Shown in pieces: positions 8,945 through 17,087 of a DNA stretch of 64,000 bases. The notes below the pieces were generated by a model. It had not been told where the DNA came from, did no database searches, and was given only the letters and a program-made list of their open reading frames with translations. The position numbers and the translations under genes are program-made. The number at the start of each line of letters is the position of its first letter. Positions within the stretch are counted from its first letter, which is position 1. This stretch comes from Longitalea arenae (GTDB lineage Bacteria; Bacteroidota; Bacteroidia; Chitinophagales; Chitinophagaceae). The stretch covers positions 310,001 to 374,000 of the forward strand of contig NZ_JAFFJX010000004.1 in NCBI RefSeq assembly GCF_016924755.1, written 5' to 3'.

Positions 8945-10154
8945 TTAATTCGCGCAGAAAGGTTCCAAACCGGGCAAAATCCCCTAATCGCAATTGAAAT
9001 TCCTTCACTTCCTCTTCTCTTCCGTTATTATCGATCGTCTTTTTAGACAGCACAGCGGCGTTTCCGGGAATGTCTTTGATCAGTTCTTCGTTCTTCATAT
9101 TCCAGACACCTTCATTGCGTGCAATGATCGCTTTATCAAAAGCCATCAGGCTGATATTAGGTACAGACTTCGCACAGTTCCTGGCTTTTTCATATTTCGG
9201 ATCATCCAGTTCGCCAAATAAAAAAGCAAAGACCATCGCAGTTGGATTTGCTTTCAGGCTCTGCAGCATTACATCATTGATATGGTAATCATTAAAGGAG
9301 AAACCAGTTACGAATAAAGCGGAGGAAGGCGTCAGTAAAAATTCTTTTAGCCGGTCTAACATGGCCAGATAGGGCATTTTTCTGCTTTGATCATATTTCA
9401 GGTGAGATGGATAAATGAGGTAGCCTTTCTTGTCATCTTTTTTATCGCTTCGTATTACATTGTTCTTCTTATCTAATTTCCAGTTAATGGAGCCATGAAT
9501 TTTCCATAACCTGGTCCATCTTGGATCAAGCAATCGTTCATTCTCAACGGCGCCTAGGTCGAAAAAAGCTTTTCTGGCGCCTATGAAACCATCGAAATAT
9601 GGACAACCTTCTTCTTCAAAAGCCTGTTCAATAAGCAGATCGTAATTCGTTGTGAAAATATGAACCGGTTTTTCTCTTTCTATGGATCTGGCCCAGATGG
9701 CAACATCGTGATATGGGGTATCTGCCTCAGGTAATTCCTTGTCCACTTTTTCAGAAATGATTTGACAAATAGCGTTATCCAGTTCTGCCAGTTCCTGGGC
9801 AACAAAACCACGCACCATTCCTTTTCCGGCCACCAGTTTTAAGGAACGGATCCGGCTAAGCATTTCTTCCACATTGGGGTTGATGAGGCCATCTTCGATC
9901 ATTTGTTTTACCAGCTTGTCGCAATGGCTTGGTTCTTTTTCGTTGCCGGCCAGCTGATGAATAATAATGTCGGTTAAACCCGCCACATCAGGAATTAAGG
10001 GATCTGTGATCTTCCTCCCTTTTTCCTCCCTTTCATGTACTCTTATCGAAAGCGGGCAGCCGGCTGCAATAAAGATCCCGATGGCTTTTTTGTTCTGGGC
10101 AAGTACCTGTTGGATGAAGCCAACCTGTTTGTATATATCGTGGGTTCTGGACAT
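8904..10154 (-). CDS. SIR2-like NAD-hydrolase effector (SIR2-HerA system)
   Basis: A 416-residue SIR2_2-type protein. An N-terminal nucleotide-binding segment (GIFIAAGCPLS, residues 26-36) replaces the classical GAGxS. The conserved FTTNYD motif places Asn170 and Asp172, and KIHGS places the likely catalytic His at 220. VTGFSFND (282-289) is the second Rossmann motif. Proteins of this length beside a HerA ATPase form the SIR2-HerA/Nezha anti-phage systems, which deplete NAD+ on infection; that function is known for relatives and inferred here. It is the first gene of the operon (start 10154) and its 3' end overlaps HerA by 41 bp. Deacetylase function is unlikely because the zinc-ribbon cysteines of canonical sirtuins are not evident. 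Confidence 0.88.
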   Translation of the reverse strand: MSRTHDIYKQVGFIQQVLAQNKKAIGIFIAAGCPLSIRVHEREEKGRKITDPLIPDVAGLTDIIIHQLAGNEKEPSHCDKLVKQMIEDGLINPNVEEMLSRIRSLKLVAGKGMVRGFVAQELAELDNAICQIISEKVDKELPEADTPYHDVAIWARSIEREKPVHIFTTNYDLLIEQAFEEEGCPYFDGFIGARKAFFDLGAVENERLLDPRWTRLWKIHGSINWKLDKKNNVIRSDKKDDKKGYLIYPSHLKYDQSRKMPYLAMLDRLKEFLLTPSSALFVTGFSFNDYHINDVMLQSLKANPTAMVFAFLFGELDDPKYEKARNCAKSVPNISLMAFDKAIIARNEGVWNMKNEELIKDIPGNAAVLSKKTIDNNGREEEVKEFQLRLGDFARFGTFLRELSVINKDEDEKPVI

Positions 10155-10320
10155 GGAGTAGCAGGATTGCTATAAGATTATAACAAACAAGACGGCCGAA
10201 TGAACTAATAATCCAGTAAGTTTTTTTATTATGTATTTTGGAACAGGACGTCTGCAGATGAAAGCGCGGATGAAGCTGGCAATGAAATTTAATGTTGCGT
10301 GGGAGAGTTGGGGAGAATAA

Positions 10321-10343
10321 AAAAGCCCCCATTGGGGGCTTTT
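10321..10343 (-). terminator. Rho-independent terminator of the RRM gene
   Basis: AAAAGCCCCC-ATT-GGGGGCTTTT is a perfect 10-bp stem with a 3-base loop, 22 bp past the stop of the minus-strand RRM gene. The symmetry (A tract and T tract) would let it work in both directions. Confidence 0.9.
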
Positions 10344-10364
10344 CATGAGTGATTGAAAATGAAT

Positions 10365-10679
10365 TTAGTATCTATTTTTGTTATAACTATTTCCATTATT
10401 GAAACCGCCCCTGCTGCTTCCGCGGGAAGGTCTGTCTTCTTTTGGTTTTGCAACAGATACGCTGATTGTCCTGTTTTCTACAGTGGCACCATCAAGTTCT
10501 GCGATTGCCTTTTTTGAAGCAGCTTCATCGGCCATTTCAACAAAGCCGAAACCTCTTGACCTGCCGGTTTCCCTGTCTGTGATAACTTTAGCAGAAGTAA
10601 CTTCTCCATAAGGAGCAAAGAAATCTTTTAAGTCTTCATCCTGTACGTTGAAGCTTAAGTTTGAAACATAAATGTTCAT
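10365..10679 (-). CDS. RRM-domain RNA-binding protein
   Basis: A 104-residue glycine-rich RNA-binding protein. A single RRM fills residues 1-82, with RNP2 (IYVSNL, residues 3-8) and RNP1 (RGFGFVEM, about 43-50); the aromatic residues of RNP1 are intact. The C-terminal tail (83-104) is rich in Arg, Gly, Ser and Asn, as in cyanobacterial Rbp and Bacteroidota RbpB-like proteins. These bind single-stranded RNA and often respond to cold or growth phase. It is monocistronic, with its own terminator. The 214-bp upstream gap contains no ORF and probably includes a long 5' UTR, a feature of cold-responsive genes; that last point is inference. Confidence 0.93.
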   Translation of the reverse strand: MNIYVSNLSFNVQDEDLKDFFAPYGEVTSAKVITDRETGRSRGFGFVEMADEAASKKAIAELDGATVENRTISVSVAKPKEDRPSRGSSRGGFNNGNSYNKNRY

Positions 10680-10845
10680 TTGTAAAAATTAATTAATGAC
10701 AAAATTTCGAGGAAGGCAAGAAGTAAGAAACTAACTATAATGCAGATTACTAGGCAATGTAATTAATGAATACTAATGCGAGGCTCAAATTGACGGAACG
10801 AAGGTAATACTTATTTTTTACATTTCCATAGAAATAATAGAAAAG

Positions 10846-10872
10846 CCTGTCGCGGTTTTAAACCGCAACAGG
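10846..10872 (-). terminator. Terminator of the 82-residue hypothetical gene
   Basis: CCTGTCGCGGTTT paired with AAACCGCAACAGG: 12 of 13 positions pair, and the odd position becomes a G-U wobble on the minus-strand transcript. The hairpin lies 22 bp past the stop of the gene at 10894-11142. The T stretch after the stem is weak. Confidence 0.7.
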
Positions 10873-10893
10873 ACATTTCATTGAAAAAAGTAA

Positions 10894-11142
10894 TCAGTTT
10901 AATAAATCATCAATGGGAATCGCTTCCAGGTAATGGCCTATTGCATTTGTATCCGGTAAAACCCGGTATTCTTCAATAGATTTGTCAGCTTTATTGCAAT
11001 AAGCTTCTACATAGTAATCTTCCAGCTGAAAAAGAAAAACAATGACATCGGGATAGGTTCTTTGAGCCAACGCAACTGCCTTATTCATCACTGCACCCTT
11101 TTTATCCACCTCATTTAATAGGATAAATTCAGAAAGCTTCAT
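10894..11142 (-). CDS. Small hypothetical cytosolic protein
   Basis: An 82-residue protein with no signal peptide or membrane segment, beginning MKLSEFILLNEVDKKG and ending in acidic IPIDDLLN. It looks like an alpha/beta fold: a predicted helix (residues ~15-30), then alternating strands (VIVFLFQLEDYYVEAYC) with one Cys. I do not recognise the family with certainty. Coding status is supported by a clean ATG, a downstream terminator, and lack of competing frames. It is transcribed alone, between the RRM gene and the tRNA genes. Confidence 0.65.
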   Translation of the reverse strand: MKLSEFILLNEVDKKGAVMNKAVALAQRTYPDVIVFLFQLEDYYVEAYCNKADKSIEEYRVLPDTNAIGHYLEAIPIDDLLN

Positions 11143-11384
11143 AACGTTAATTTTAAAAAGTTAACTAATAAAGGCTTACTAAAACTTTAAATGAAACTGA
11201 AAAACAAAAACAAAAAACCTGATACAATAACCTGATACTATTAAACGAGCACAAAAGAAACGAAACAAAAAATGGCACTTATGTAACTACGAAAACTTGA
11301 AATGCGTCAAAGAAAAGAGGCTACATGACGCAGGAACAGAAGACATTGCGAATATAATAATTTTCAATCAAATATTTCAAGGGG

Positions 11385-11417
11385 AAAAGAAAAAGGGCTA
11401 CCTGAAATAGTAGCCCT
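11385..11417 (-). terminator. Terminator of the tRNA-Gly/tRNA-Leu operon
   Basis: AGGGCTAC (11394-11401) pairs perfectly with GTAGCCCT (11410-11417). On the minus strand the stem is followed by CTTTTTCTTTTCC, 30 bp past the tRNA-Leu 3' end. Confidence 0.8.
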
Positions 11418-11446
11418 GTCAAAGAGTTGGGGATTGTTCCCCGAAG

Positions 11447-11532
11447 TACCCGGGACGGGAGTTGAACCCGTACAGCCATTGCTGGCCACAGGATTTTAAG
11501 TCCTGCGTGTCTACCAGTTCCACCACCCGGGT
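11447..11532 (-). tRNA. tRNA-Leu (anticodon UAA)
   Basis: Acceptor arms ACCCGGG/CCCGGGT pair perfectly with discriminator A. The anticodon stem CAGGA/TCCTG encloses the loop CTTAAAA with anticodon TAA. A long variable arm (class II tRNA, 86 nt) and the T loop GTTCAACTC are present. The 3' CCA is not encoded. It lies 96 bp downstream of tRNA-Gly and is probably cotranscribed. Confidence 0.96.
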
Positions 11533-11628
11533 AAACCTTATCTTAAATCTACACCAAATACCTGATCCCGGCACAATACCTTAGGATCTTAGTGAAACAA
11601 AAAATTCCACCTTGTGGATGGAATTTAG

Positions 11629-11701
11629 AGCGGAAGACGAGGCTCGAACCCGCGACCTCAACCTTGGCAAGGTTGCGCTCTACCAACTGAGCTACTTCCG
11701 C
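11629..11701 (-). tRNA. tRNA-Gly (anticodon GCC)
   Basis: A 73-nt gene with acceptor arm GCGGAAG/CTTCCGC and discriminator T, D loop AGTTGGTAGA, anticodon stem CAACC/GGTTG around TTGCCAA, and T loop GTTCGAGCC. CCA is not encoded. It is the upstream member of a two-tRNA unit. Confidence 0.97.
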
Positions 11702-11849
11702 ATTTATCGCCTTAGCGGCGACAATATTTTGAAAAGAACTTTTTTCTATTTGCTGCAACTTATCGCTTGGTGATTCGTTGCTTTCGTTATTGGGAGTGCA
11801 AAAATAGGAATTATTTAATACTCACCAAATTTTTCTCCCTAAAAATCAT

Positions 11850-12053
11850 TTATTTATACTGGGGAGTGTATTGGGTATTGCCCGGCACTTCCACCTTGGG
11901 TTTTCCTTTGTAACGATGAGCGTACAAGCTGTAGCAGCCGCCCAGTACAAAAGCCAGAATACAAAATACTTGCAGGTAAAACAGGAATACGGATGAATTT
12001 ACCCAACTTCTTTTAAAGTCTTTATCGCGTGGATCTTTTTCCAGTTGTGCCAT
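11850..12053 (-). CDS. Small single-pass membrane protein
   Basis: A 67-residue protein with a charged N-terminus (LEKDPRDKDFKRSW), one hydrophobic segment at residues ~18-45 (SSVFLFYLQVFCILAFVLGG) and a basic, proline-containing C-terminus. I do not recognise a named family. It lies 45 bp downstream of the GT2 glycosyltransferase on the same strand, so it may be cotranscribed. Function is unknown. Confidence 0.6.
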   Translation of the reverse strand: MAQLEKDPRDKDFKRSWVNSSVFLFYLQVFCILAFVLGGCYSLYAHRYKGKPKVEVPGNTQYTPQYK

Positions 12054-12098
12054 AACTCATTTGATTGCAGTGCAAAAATAATAGTTCAATCTAAAAAT

Positions 12099-13127
12099 TC
12101 ACCTTTTATTATCAACAATTTCTGTAAAAGTCTTTTTGCCCCGAATAAAATAACTCCAAACAACGCTTTTGTGCAGGTATCCACAGAGCTCGCCTTTTTT
12201 CTTCGGCGGAAATAATCCCTTCTTTCGTTTTAAAAATAACCACTTCAAAAATGCGCCATGCGCTCTCATCACCGACCGGTAATAGGTCTTCTGCCCTGAA
12301 AGTAACGATTTAAAAGCTGAGATATAATCCAGCCAAAAACGATAACTGATCTTCCATATTGCCTCCCAGCGGCTGAGATTCTTGGCCATCATCACCAGGT
12401 TGTTCCGGAAATTCAAGAATACCTTGCGGGCATTGCCTTTGGGCAGGGTTCCTCCACCTACATGGTACACTACTGACTGTGGACAGGCAAATACCCGGTA
12501 ACCAGCCAATTGCAGCCGCCAGCAGAAGTCGATCTCTTCCTGGTGGGCGAAGAAGTATTCATCCAGTCCGCCCAGGGCATGATACAAATTAGCCCGCACA
12601 AACATGGCTGCGCCGCTGGCCCAGAAAATGGGTTCCGGCGTATCGTATTGTCCCTCATCTTTTTCGCAAACATCAAAGATGCGGCCGCGGGCAAATGGAT
12701 AACCCAGGCAATCGAGCCAGCCGCCTGCGGCGCCGGCATATTCAAACAGGTGTTTATTATCGTATTGCAGCAGCTTGGGCTGACAGGCGCCGATGGTTCT
12801 GTCATTTTCAAGCAGCTTCACCATAGCATCCAGCCAGTTCGGGGTTACTTCCACATCGGAATTCAGCAGCACATAATAGTCTGCCTGCACCTTCTTCAAC
12901 CCTTCATTATAGCCCTGCGCAAATCCATAATTGGCTTTGTTTTGTACAATACGCACCGTGGGCCAGTTTTTTTGCAGGTAGGAAACGGAGTCATCGGAAG
13001 ATGCATTGTCCACCACCACCACTTCCTTATTAGTATAGGTAGTCGCCAGCACTGACGGCAGAAACTGCTGCAGAAAATTCCGTCCGTTCCAGTTCAGGAT
13101 CACTATGGATACGAGAGGTGTTGCCAT
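12099..13127 (-). CDS. Family 2 glycosyltransferase
   Basis: A GT-A fold glycosyltransferase of about 342 residues counted from the ATG at 13127; a longer frame from 13148 adds seven unconvincing residues. It begins with the typical PLVSIVILNWNG strand, then the nucleotide-binding VVVVDNASSDDSV, a DXD-like NSDVEV motif near residue 93, and the catalytic-region GGLDEYFFAHQEEIDFCWRL. After residue ~230 there is a helical C-terminal part (NFRNNLVMMAKNL) seen in rhamnosyltransferase-like GT2 proteins. It probably adds a sugar to a cell-surface glycan at the inner face of the membrane; donor and acceptor cannot be told. No other glycan genes adjoin it. It is divergent from the histidine kinase at 13192. 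Confidence 0.9.
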   Translation of the reverse strand: MATPLVSIVILNWNGRNFLQQFLPSVLATTYTNKEVVVVDNASSDDSVSYLQKNWPTVRIVQNKANYGFAQGYNEGLKKVQADYYVLLNSDVEVTPNWLDAMVKLLENDRTIGACQPKLLQYDNKHLFEYAGAAGGWLDCLGYPFARGRIFDVCEKDEGQYDTPEPIFWASGAAMFVRANLYHALGGLDEYFFAHQEEIDFCWRLQLAGYRVFACPQSVVYHVGGGTLPKGNARKVFLNFRNNLVMMAKNLSRWEAIWKISYRFWLDYISAFKSLLSGQKTYYRSVMRAHGAFLKWLFLKRKKGLFPPKKKGELCGYLHKSVVWSYFIRGKKTFTEIVDNKR

Positions 13128-13191
13128 GCTGGTGTAAAAATAATTCAACCTGGTAAAGGATGCAAAGGAACGGTTTTTATATATTAGTTAC

Positions 13192-14340
13192 ATGATTCAA
13201 CCGCTTTTTAACTGGAGAACCGGCTTAGCCCTCATTGCTATAGCAATTGTAAGCGGTACTATCTTTTACTCTCAGTATCTGGCGCGGAAGATAGCCCGCG
13301 AAGAACGACAAAAAGTAGAAGAATGGGTTGAAGCTACCAAATTATTACTGCACGATACCACCGGCCTGAGCGATAAACTGGTAAGTATCATCATTGCGGA
13401 AAATAATACGGTACCCATCATTGTTACTGACGAAAAGGGACATATTCTCGATCATGTAAATCTCGACTCGGCCAGCGTAGCCAATGACAGCAATTATGTG
13501 CGGAAGCAATTAAAGGAATTCAGATCACAGAACCCAACTATAGAATGGGTGAACCCTTTGAATCCCGCAGAAAAAAACCTGTACAATTACGGCCATACTT
13601 CTTTGCTCAACCAGGTGAGGTATTACCCGCTGGTGCAGTTGTTCATTGTAAGTATGTTCATTATAATAACGATCCTGGCATTGACCACCAGTTTCCGTTC
13701 ATCGCAAAACCAGGTTTGGGCAGGCATGGCCAAAGAAACGGCGCACCAATTGGGAACGCCATTGACCTCGCTGCAGGGTTGGGTGGAAATGCTGAAAGAA
13801 ACCTATTCCGATGAAAAGATCGTGCATGAGATGGAAAAAGATGTGAACCGGTTAAAGCTGGTATCTGATCGTTTTGGAAAGATCGGCAGCACGCCGCACC
13901 TCGAAAAGCACAATATTGTTACCCAGGTGTCGAGTATGGTGGAGTACATTCGGAAACGCGCCACCGGCAAAGTGCAGTTTGAACTGAACACCGGCAATTT
14001 TAATGAGATCTATACCATGATCTCCCCGCCCCTGTTCGACTGGGTAATTGAGAACCTGCTCAAAAATGCCCTCGATGCCATGGAGGGTAAGGGCAAGATC
14101 ACGCTTACTATCTGGCAACAGGACGGGCAGACCTTTATTGATGTAACCGATACGGGTAAAGGAATTGCTAAACATAATGTGAGCAAGGTTTTTAAACCCG
14201 GCTTTACAACCAAAAAGCGGGGTTGGGGGCTTGGACTCAGCCTGTCGAAGCGAATTATTGAGCAGTACCATAAGGGGCAGCTGTTTGTAAAGAGCTCTGA
14301 ACCGGGCAAGGGAACGACGTTCAGGATCGTGCTTAAGTAG
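13192..14340 (+). CDS. Orphan membrane sensor histidine kinase
   Basis: A 382-residue kinase. TM1 is at residues ~10-30, followed by a periplasmic sensor region (to ~140) and TM2 (~145-167). The H-box is AKETAHQLGTPLTSLQGW, with His near residue 185. The C-terminal HATPase_c domain carries N-box NLLKNALDAM, G1 DTGKGI and G2 GWGLGLSLSKRIIEQ. It has all the parts of an active kinase but no response regulator beside it. The HQLGTPL variant of the H-box (instead of HELRTPL) is frequent in Bacteroidota. The signal sensed is unknown. Confidence 0.92.
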   Translation: MIQPLFNWRTGLALIAIAIVSGTIFYSQYLARKIAREERQKVEEWVEATKLLLHDTTGLSDKLVSIIIAENNTVPIIVTDEKGHILDHVNLDSASVANDSNYVRKQLKEFRSQNPTIEWVNPLNPAEKNLYNYGHTSLLNQVRYYPLVQLFIVSMFIIITILALTTSFRSSQNQVWAGMAKETAHQLGTPLTSLQGWVEMLKETYSDEKIVHEMEKDVNRLKLVSDRFGKIGSTPHLEKHNIVTQVSSMVEYIRKRATGKVQFELNTGNFNEIYTMISPPLFDWVIENLLKNALDAMEGKGKITLTIWQQDGQTFIDVTDTGKGIAKHNVSKVFKPGFTTKKRGWGLGLSLSKRIIEQYHKGQLFVKSSEPGKGTTFRIVLK

Positions 14341-14342
14341 AA

Positions 14343-14472
14343 TGCCGGGTACCGGTTGCCAGTTGCCGGTTGCCGGTTACCAGTTGCCGGGTACCGGTTG
14401 CCGGGTACCGGTTACCAGTTACCCGTTATCAGTTGCCAGTTGCCGGGTGCCGGTTGCCGGTTGCCGGGTACC
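14343..14472. repeat. Degenerate GTTGCCGG/GTACCGG tandem repeat
   Basis: About 130 bp directly after the kinase stop consist of shuffled 6-7 base words (GTTGCC, GGTTAC, CAGTTGCC, GGGTACC). No stable coding sense is likely; two short ORFs through it are low-complexity artefacts. Confidence 0.9.
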
Positions 14473-14584
14473 TAATCAGTCACTTCCTGCCTTATTTCCA
14501 CCACCTTTTGTTCCGGATCTCTGGTTTCTTAAATTTCTTTCCAACATATCAGTAAATCAATTAAATTTGCGACCCAATTCAAGT

Positions 14585-14668
14585 GCCCAGGTGTTGAAAC
14601 TGGTAGACAAGCCACTTTGAGGTGGTGGTGCTGGAAACGGCGTGCAAGTTCGAATCTTGTCCTGGGCA
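14585..14668 (+). tRNA. tRNA-Leu (anticodon GAG)
   Basis: Acceptor GCCCAGG/CCTGGGC with discriminator A; D loop AACTGGTAGAC; anticodon stem CCACT/GGTGG (one T-G wobble) around TTGAGGT, giving anticodon GAG; a class II variable arm and GTTCGAATC T loop. CCA is not encoded. Length is 84 nt. Confidence 0.95.
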
Positions 14669-14670
14669 CA

Positions 14671-14704
14671 AAGCCCTTTCGACCTAGTCGGGAGGGCTTT
14701 TTTA
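14671..14704 (+). terminator. Terminator of tRNA-Leu(GAG)
   Basis: AAGCCCTTTCGAC and GTCGGGAGGGCTT form a 13-bp stem (two T-G wobbles) with a CTA loop, ending in a run of Ts. It starts two bases after the tRNA. Confidence 0.93.
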
Positions 14705-14749
14705 TTGGGAAACAGGCAGGCTTGCTTGCGAATGCGTACAAACAAAAAC

Positions 14750-14777
14750 GCCCTGGCACGCGAATGCGTGCCAGGGC
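14750..14777. other. Perfect 12-bp inverted repeat
   Basis: GCCCTGGCACGC, GAAT loop, GCGTGCCAGGGC. The stem is perfect and GC-rich but followed only by TTTGAG, so it may be a second, backup terminator or another structured site. Nothing in the 190 bp to the next gene otherwise stands out. Confidence 0.6.
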
Positions 14778-14967
14778 TTTGAGTAAGACCAACAAATGGC
14801 TTTGCAATATCCACTGGTCTGCATCATCCATTAAAAATGTGATACCTGTCACTTTGGTGAGCGGAGGAGAAAAACCGGATATGGAAGGCTTTCCCAACCG
14901 GCGTTAGAATTGATCACAACTACGCTTAGTTTAAAACGTCAAATATTTCAAGTTTCTCCCACCAGGC

Positions 14968-16347
14968 TTATTGTATTAGTACTTTATATATTCTCCGTAC
15001 TGCTAAACCCTCTATTTGGATGAAGTAGGTACCTGCTTTATATTTACTTGTTTCAATTTGTAAACCAGTTCCATTCATCGTTTTTGATTCGACTAACTGC
15101 CCGTTTGTATTAACAATTTTTACTCCGTAGTTACTCAATGGACTTGTTACAGTAATGTGTATTACTTCGCCTTTGGACATTATAGTCGGTCGAACGTTCA
15201 CATTGGTCCCATCTTTAAACCTTACTGAAACGATACGGCTGTATTTATAACTTCCATCACGATCTATCATTTTTAACCGGTAGTATCCTACATTCCCATA
15301 GGAATTGGCATTAAGATGTGTGAATTCATAAGTACCGGCAGATTGATTGTTTGAATACACTTTTCCAACGACTGTATAATGATTGGAGTCGAGCGGTGAA
15401 TATTCGATCTCGTACTGCTCAAAATTTACCTGATTTTCTACTTTCCACTTAAGCCAGGCGTTGTCATCAACCGCTTTTCCAACAAAACTGATCAGATCAA
15501 CTGGCAGCGGCGCGGAGAGCCAACTCATGTTGCCAATAGCTATTGCCTGCAAAGCCGGGTTGGCCTGCGATGATGGATGATTATCGTAACGAACAGTCAC
15601 CTGCGTTACAGCCTGTGATGCGAAACTTATTTCTGCCGTTCCCTGTTGCGATGAAGTAGCTGTGCTGTTGGTATTTGCATTGCCACCAACACCAGCGGTT
15701 GTATTAGCGTGCACCACATTGCCAGAAATAACAATATAGTTTCCGCTAGCATTAACTGGTGTTATTGTTTGAGGTAAGACAGCAGTCGCACCATTTTGAC
15801 CTGTAATAGTTACCCTGTCGAAATAAGTGGTACTGGAAGGCCCGGCTTTATCTATGTCACCTACCCTAAAAGACAAGTTGTAAACCGGCTGGGAAAAATT
15901 GTAGATCACATCTACATAAGCCGTATTACTTGTCCAGTTCACATCAATTTCCAGTGCATCGGTAGTGCCAGCGAGAATAAAAAAATTTGAGCGGCCATTG
16001 TTTGTATTAACTGCCGGCGCATTTACACCGGTTGTTACTTGCTGATAGGTACCTGCCTGCGAATTATTGACACTAACAGAAACATTGGTACCGAATCCAC
16101 TCACATTAGTAGCTGTCCCCGAAACACTACCGTCTGTCCATGCAGGAGAAAAAGAAGAGCTCCAATCGAGCGTCTGAGAATTAGCCTGAATATTCACGAA
16201 ACACAAAAACAGAAACTGAAAAGCTGGTAATAGTACTTTTTTCGGACGAAAGTTTTGCTGATTGCGAAAGCTTAACAGCAGTTTCGATGACTTAGTTAAA
16301 CAAATAAGTACATAGATCTTACAGAAAAAGGTGTAAAAGTTCTTCAT
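14968..16347 (-). CDS. Secreted protein with T9SS C-terminal sorting domain
   Basis: About 459 residues counted from the ATG at 16347; an in-frame ATG at 16419 would add 24 residues ahead of the export signal. The hydrophobic export segment (LLPAFQFLFLCFVNIQANSQ) lies some 35-55 residues from this start, so the true start could be later. The middle is a Thr/Asn/Ser-rich beta-sandwich with SFRVGDIDKAG, followed by a fibronectin-like APLPVDLISFVGKAVDDNAWLKWKV region. The final ~80 residues form a type A T9SS sorting domain ending GTYFIQIEGLAVRRIYKVLIQ. It is therefore exported and probably surface-anchored or released by T9SS. No enzyme motif is recognised. Confidence 0.85.
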   Translation of the reverse strand: MKNFYTFFCKIYVLICLTKSSKLLLSFRNQQNFRPKKVLLPAFQFLFLCFVNIQANSQTLDWSSSFSPAWTDGSVSGTATNVSGFGTNVSVSVNNSQAGTYQQVTTGVNAPAVNTNNGRSNFFILAGTTDALEIDVNWTSNTAYVDVIYNFSQPVYNLSFRVGDIDKAGPSSTTYFDRVTITGQNGATAVLPQTITPVNASGNYIVISGNVVHANTTAGVGGNANTNSTATSSQQGTAEISFASQAVTQVTVRYDNHPSSQANPALQAIAIGNMSWLSAPLPVDLISFVGKAVDDNAWLKWKVENQVNFEQYEIEYSPLDSNHYTVVGKVYSNNQSAGTYEFTHLNANSYGNVGYYRLKMIDRDGSYKYSRIVSVRFKDGTNVNVRPTIMSKGEVIHITVTSPLSNYGVKIVNTNGQLVESKTMNGTGLQIETSKYKAGTYFIQIEGLAVRRIYKVLIQ

Positions 16348-17087
16348 AAGGTAAACTTTAAGGTAACTGGTAGAATGAAACAAGTGCTGTGCCATACGAG
16401 TTTGACCTAGCTGATGCATAACTTATTCAATGACTCTTATCTGTTGATTTTTAAAACTATACTCAGTTCTATGTACAACCTACATATTTGATGAGGTTTG
16501 GAAGAACAACTCATTTAAAGGCCAATAATTCCAAAAATTGGACTTATTATCCTAAATATGGAATTCTAATGGACAGTATATAGGCTTAAATACCGCGATT
16601 TTTCCCATAGTAGTTCGTGTATTTACTAGCCATTTCTGCCAGGCAACTGTACGATACGGGGGAGACAGGGTACGCACAGAGTGTTAGGGAAATTGGTGTA
16701 GCGTGCTCGGAGATTACGCTGAGACTGGCCAGGGAGTGGTCAGGGACTGGTCTTGCGCACCAGGTCCCCAAGGCTATTTTAGAGCTATCTCTGAGCTATC
16801 TTAGAGCTATCCCAATACTATTGCACACCATCAAAGCTACCCGTTCGGTACAATTCAGGTACGGGCACAAAGGCCTGGGCACAAAGGCCGCGGCCTGATC
16901 GCGCGGACCCAATGAATGGGGAAATGGATGAGGAAATTTTTGGCGTACAACCCATGTTCAGGCTGCAAACCATGGCAGTTAAAATTCTATAAGATCATGA
17001 GCATAAATTTACTGCAGCCTGAATAGGCATCATGTCGCCTGAACCTGTTGAGTTGTGCATAGTAATTGATGTCATTCCTAAAAAGAC
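16348..17087. other. Intergenic region with GC-rich block and GAGCTATC repeats
   Basis: About 740 bp. From ~16600 to ~16910 the base composition is more GC-rich than the AT-rich flanks. TGAGCTATC/TAGAGCTATC recurs three times (about 16780-16811), and GGGCACAAAGGCC occurs twice near 16862-16889. A 93-codon plus ORF (16617-16898) and a 61-codon minus ORF (16586-16771) cross the block but look like neither a known family nor Bacteroidota protein composition. Nothing else is recognised. Confidence 0.5.

Noticed and set aside
11549..11758. 69-codon minus ORF
   Set aside because: It runs straight through the tRNA-Gly gene.
14557..14907. ORFs on both strands over 14557-14907
   Set aside because: They cross tRNA-Leu(GAG), its terminator and another hairpin.
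16617..16898. 93-codon plus-strand ORF
   Set aside because: Overlaps an equally open minus frame in a repeat-bearing GC-rich block and resembles no protein known to me.
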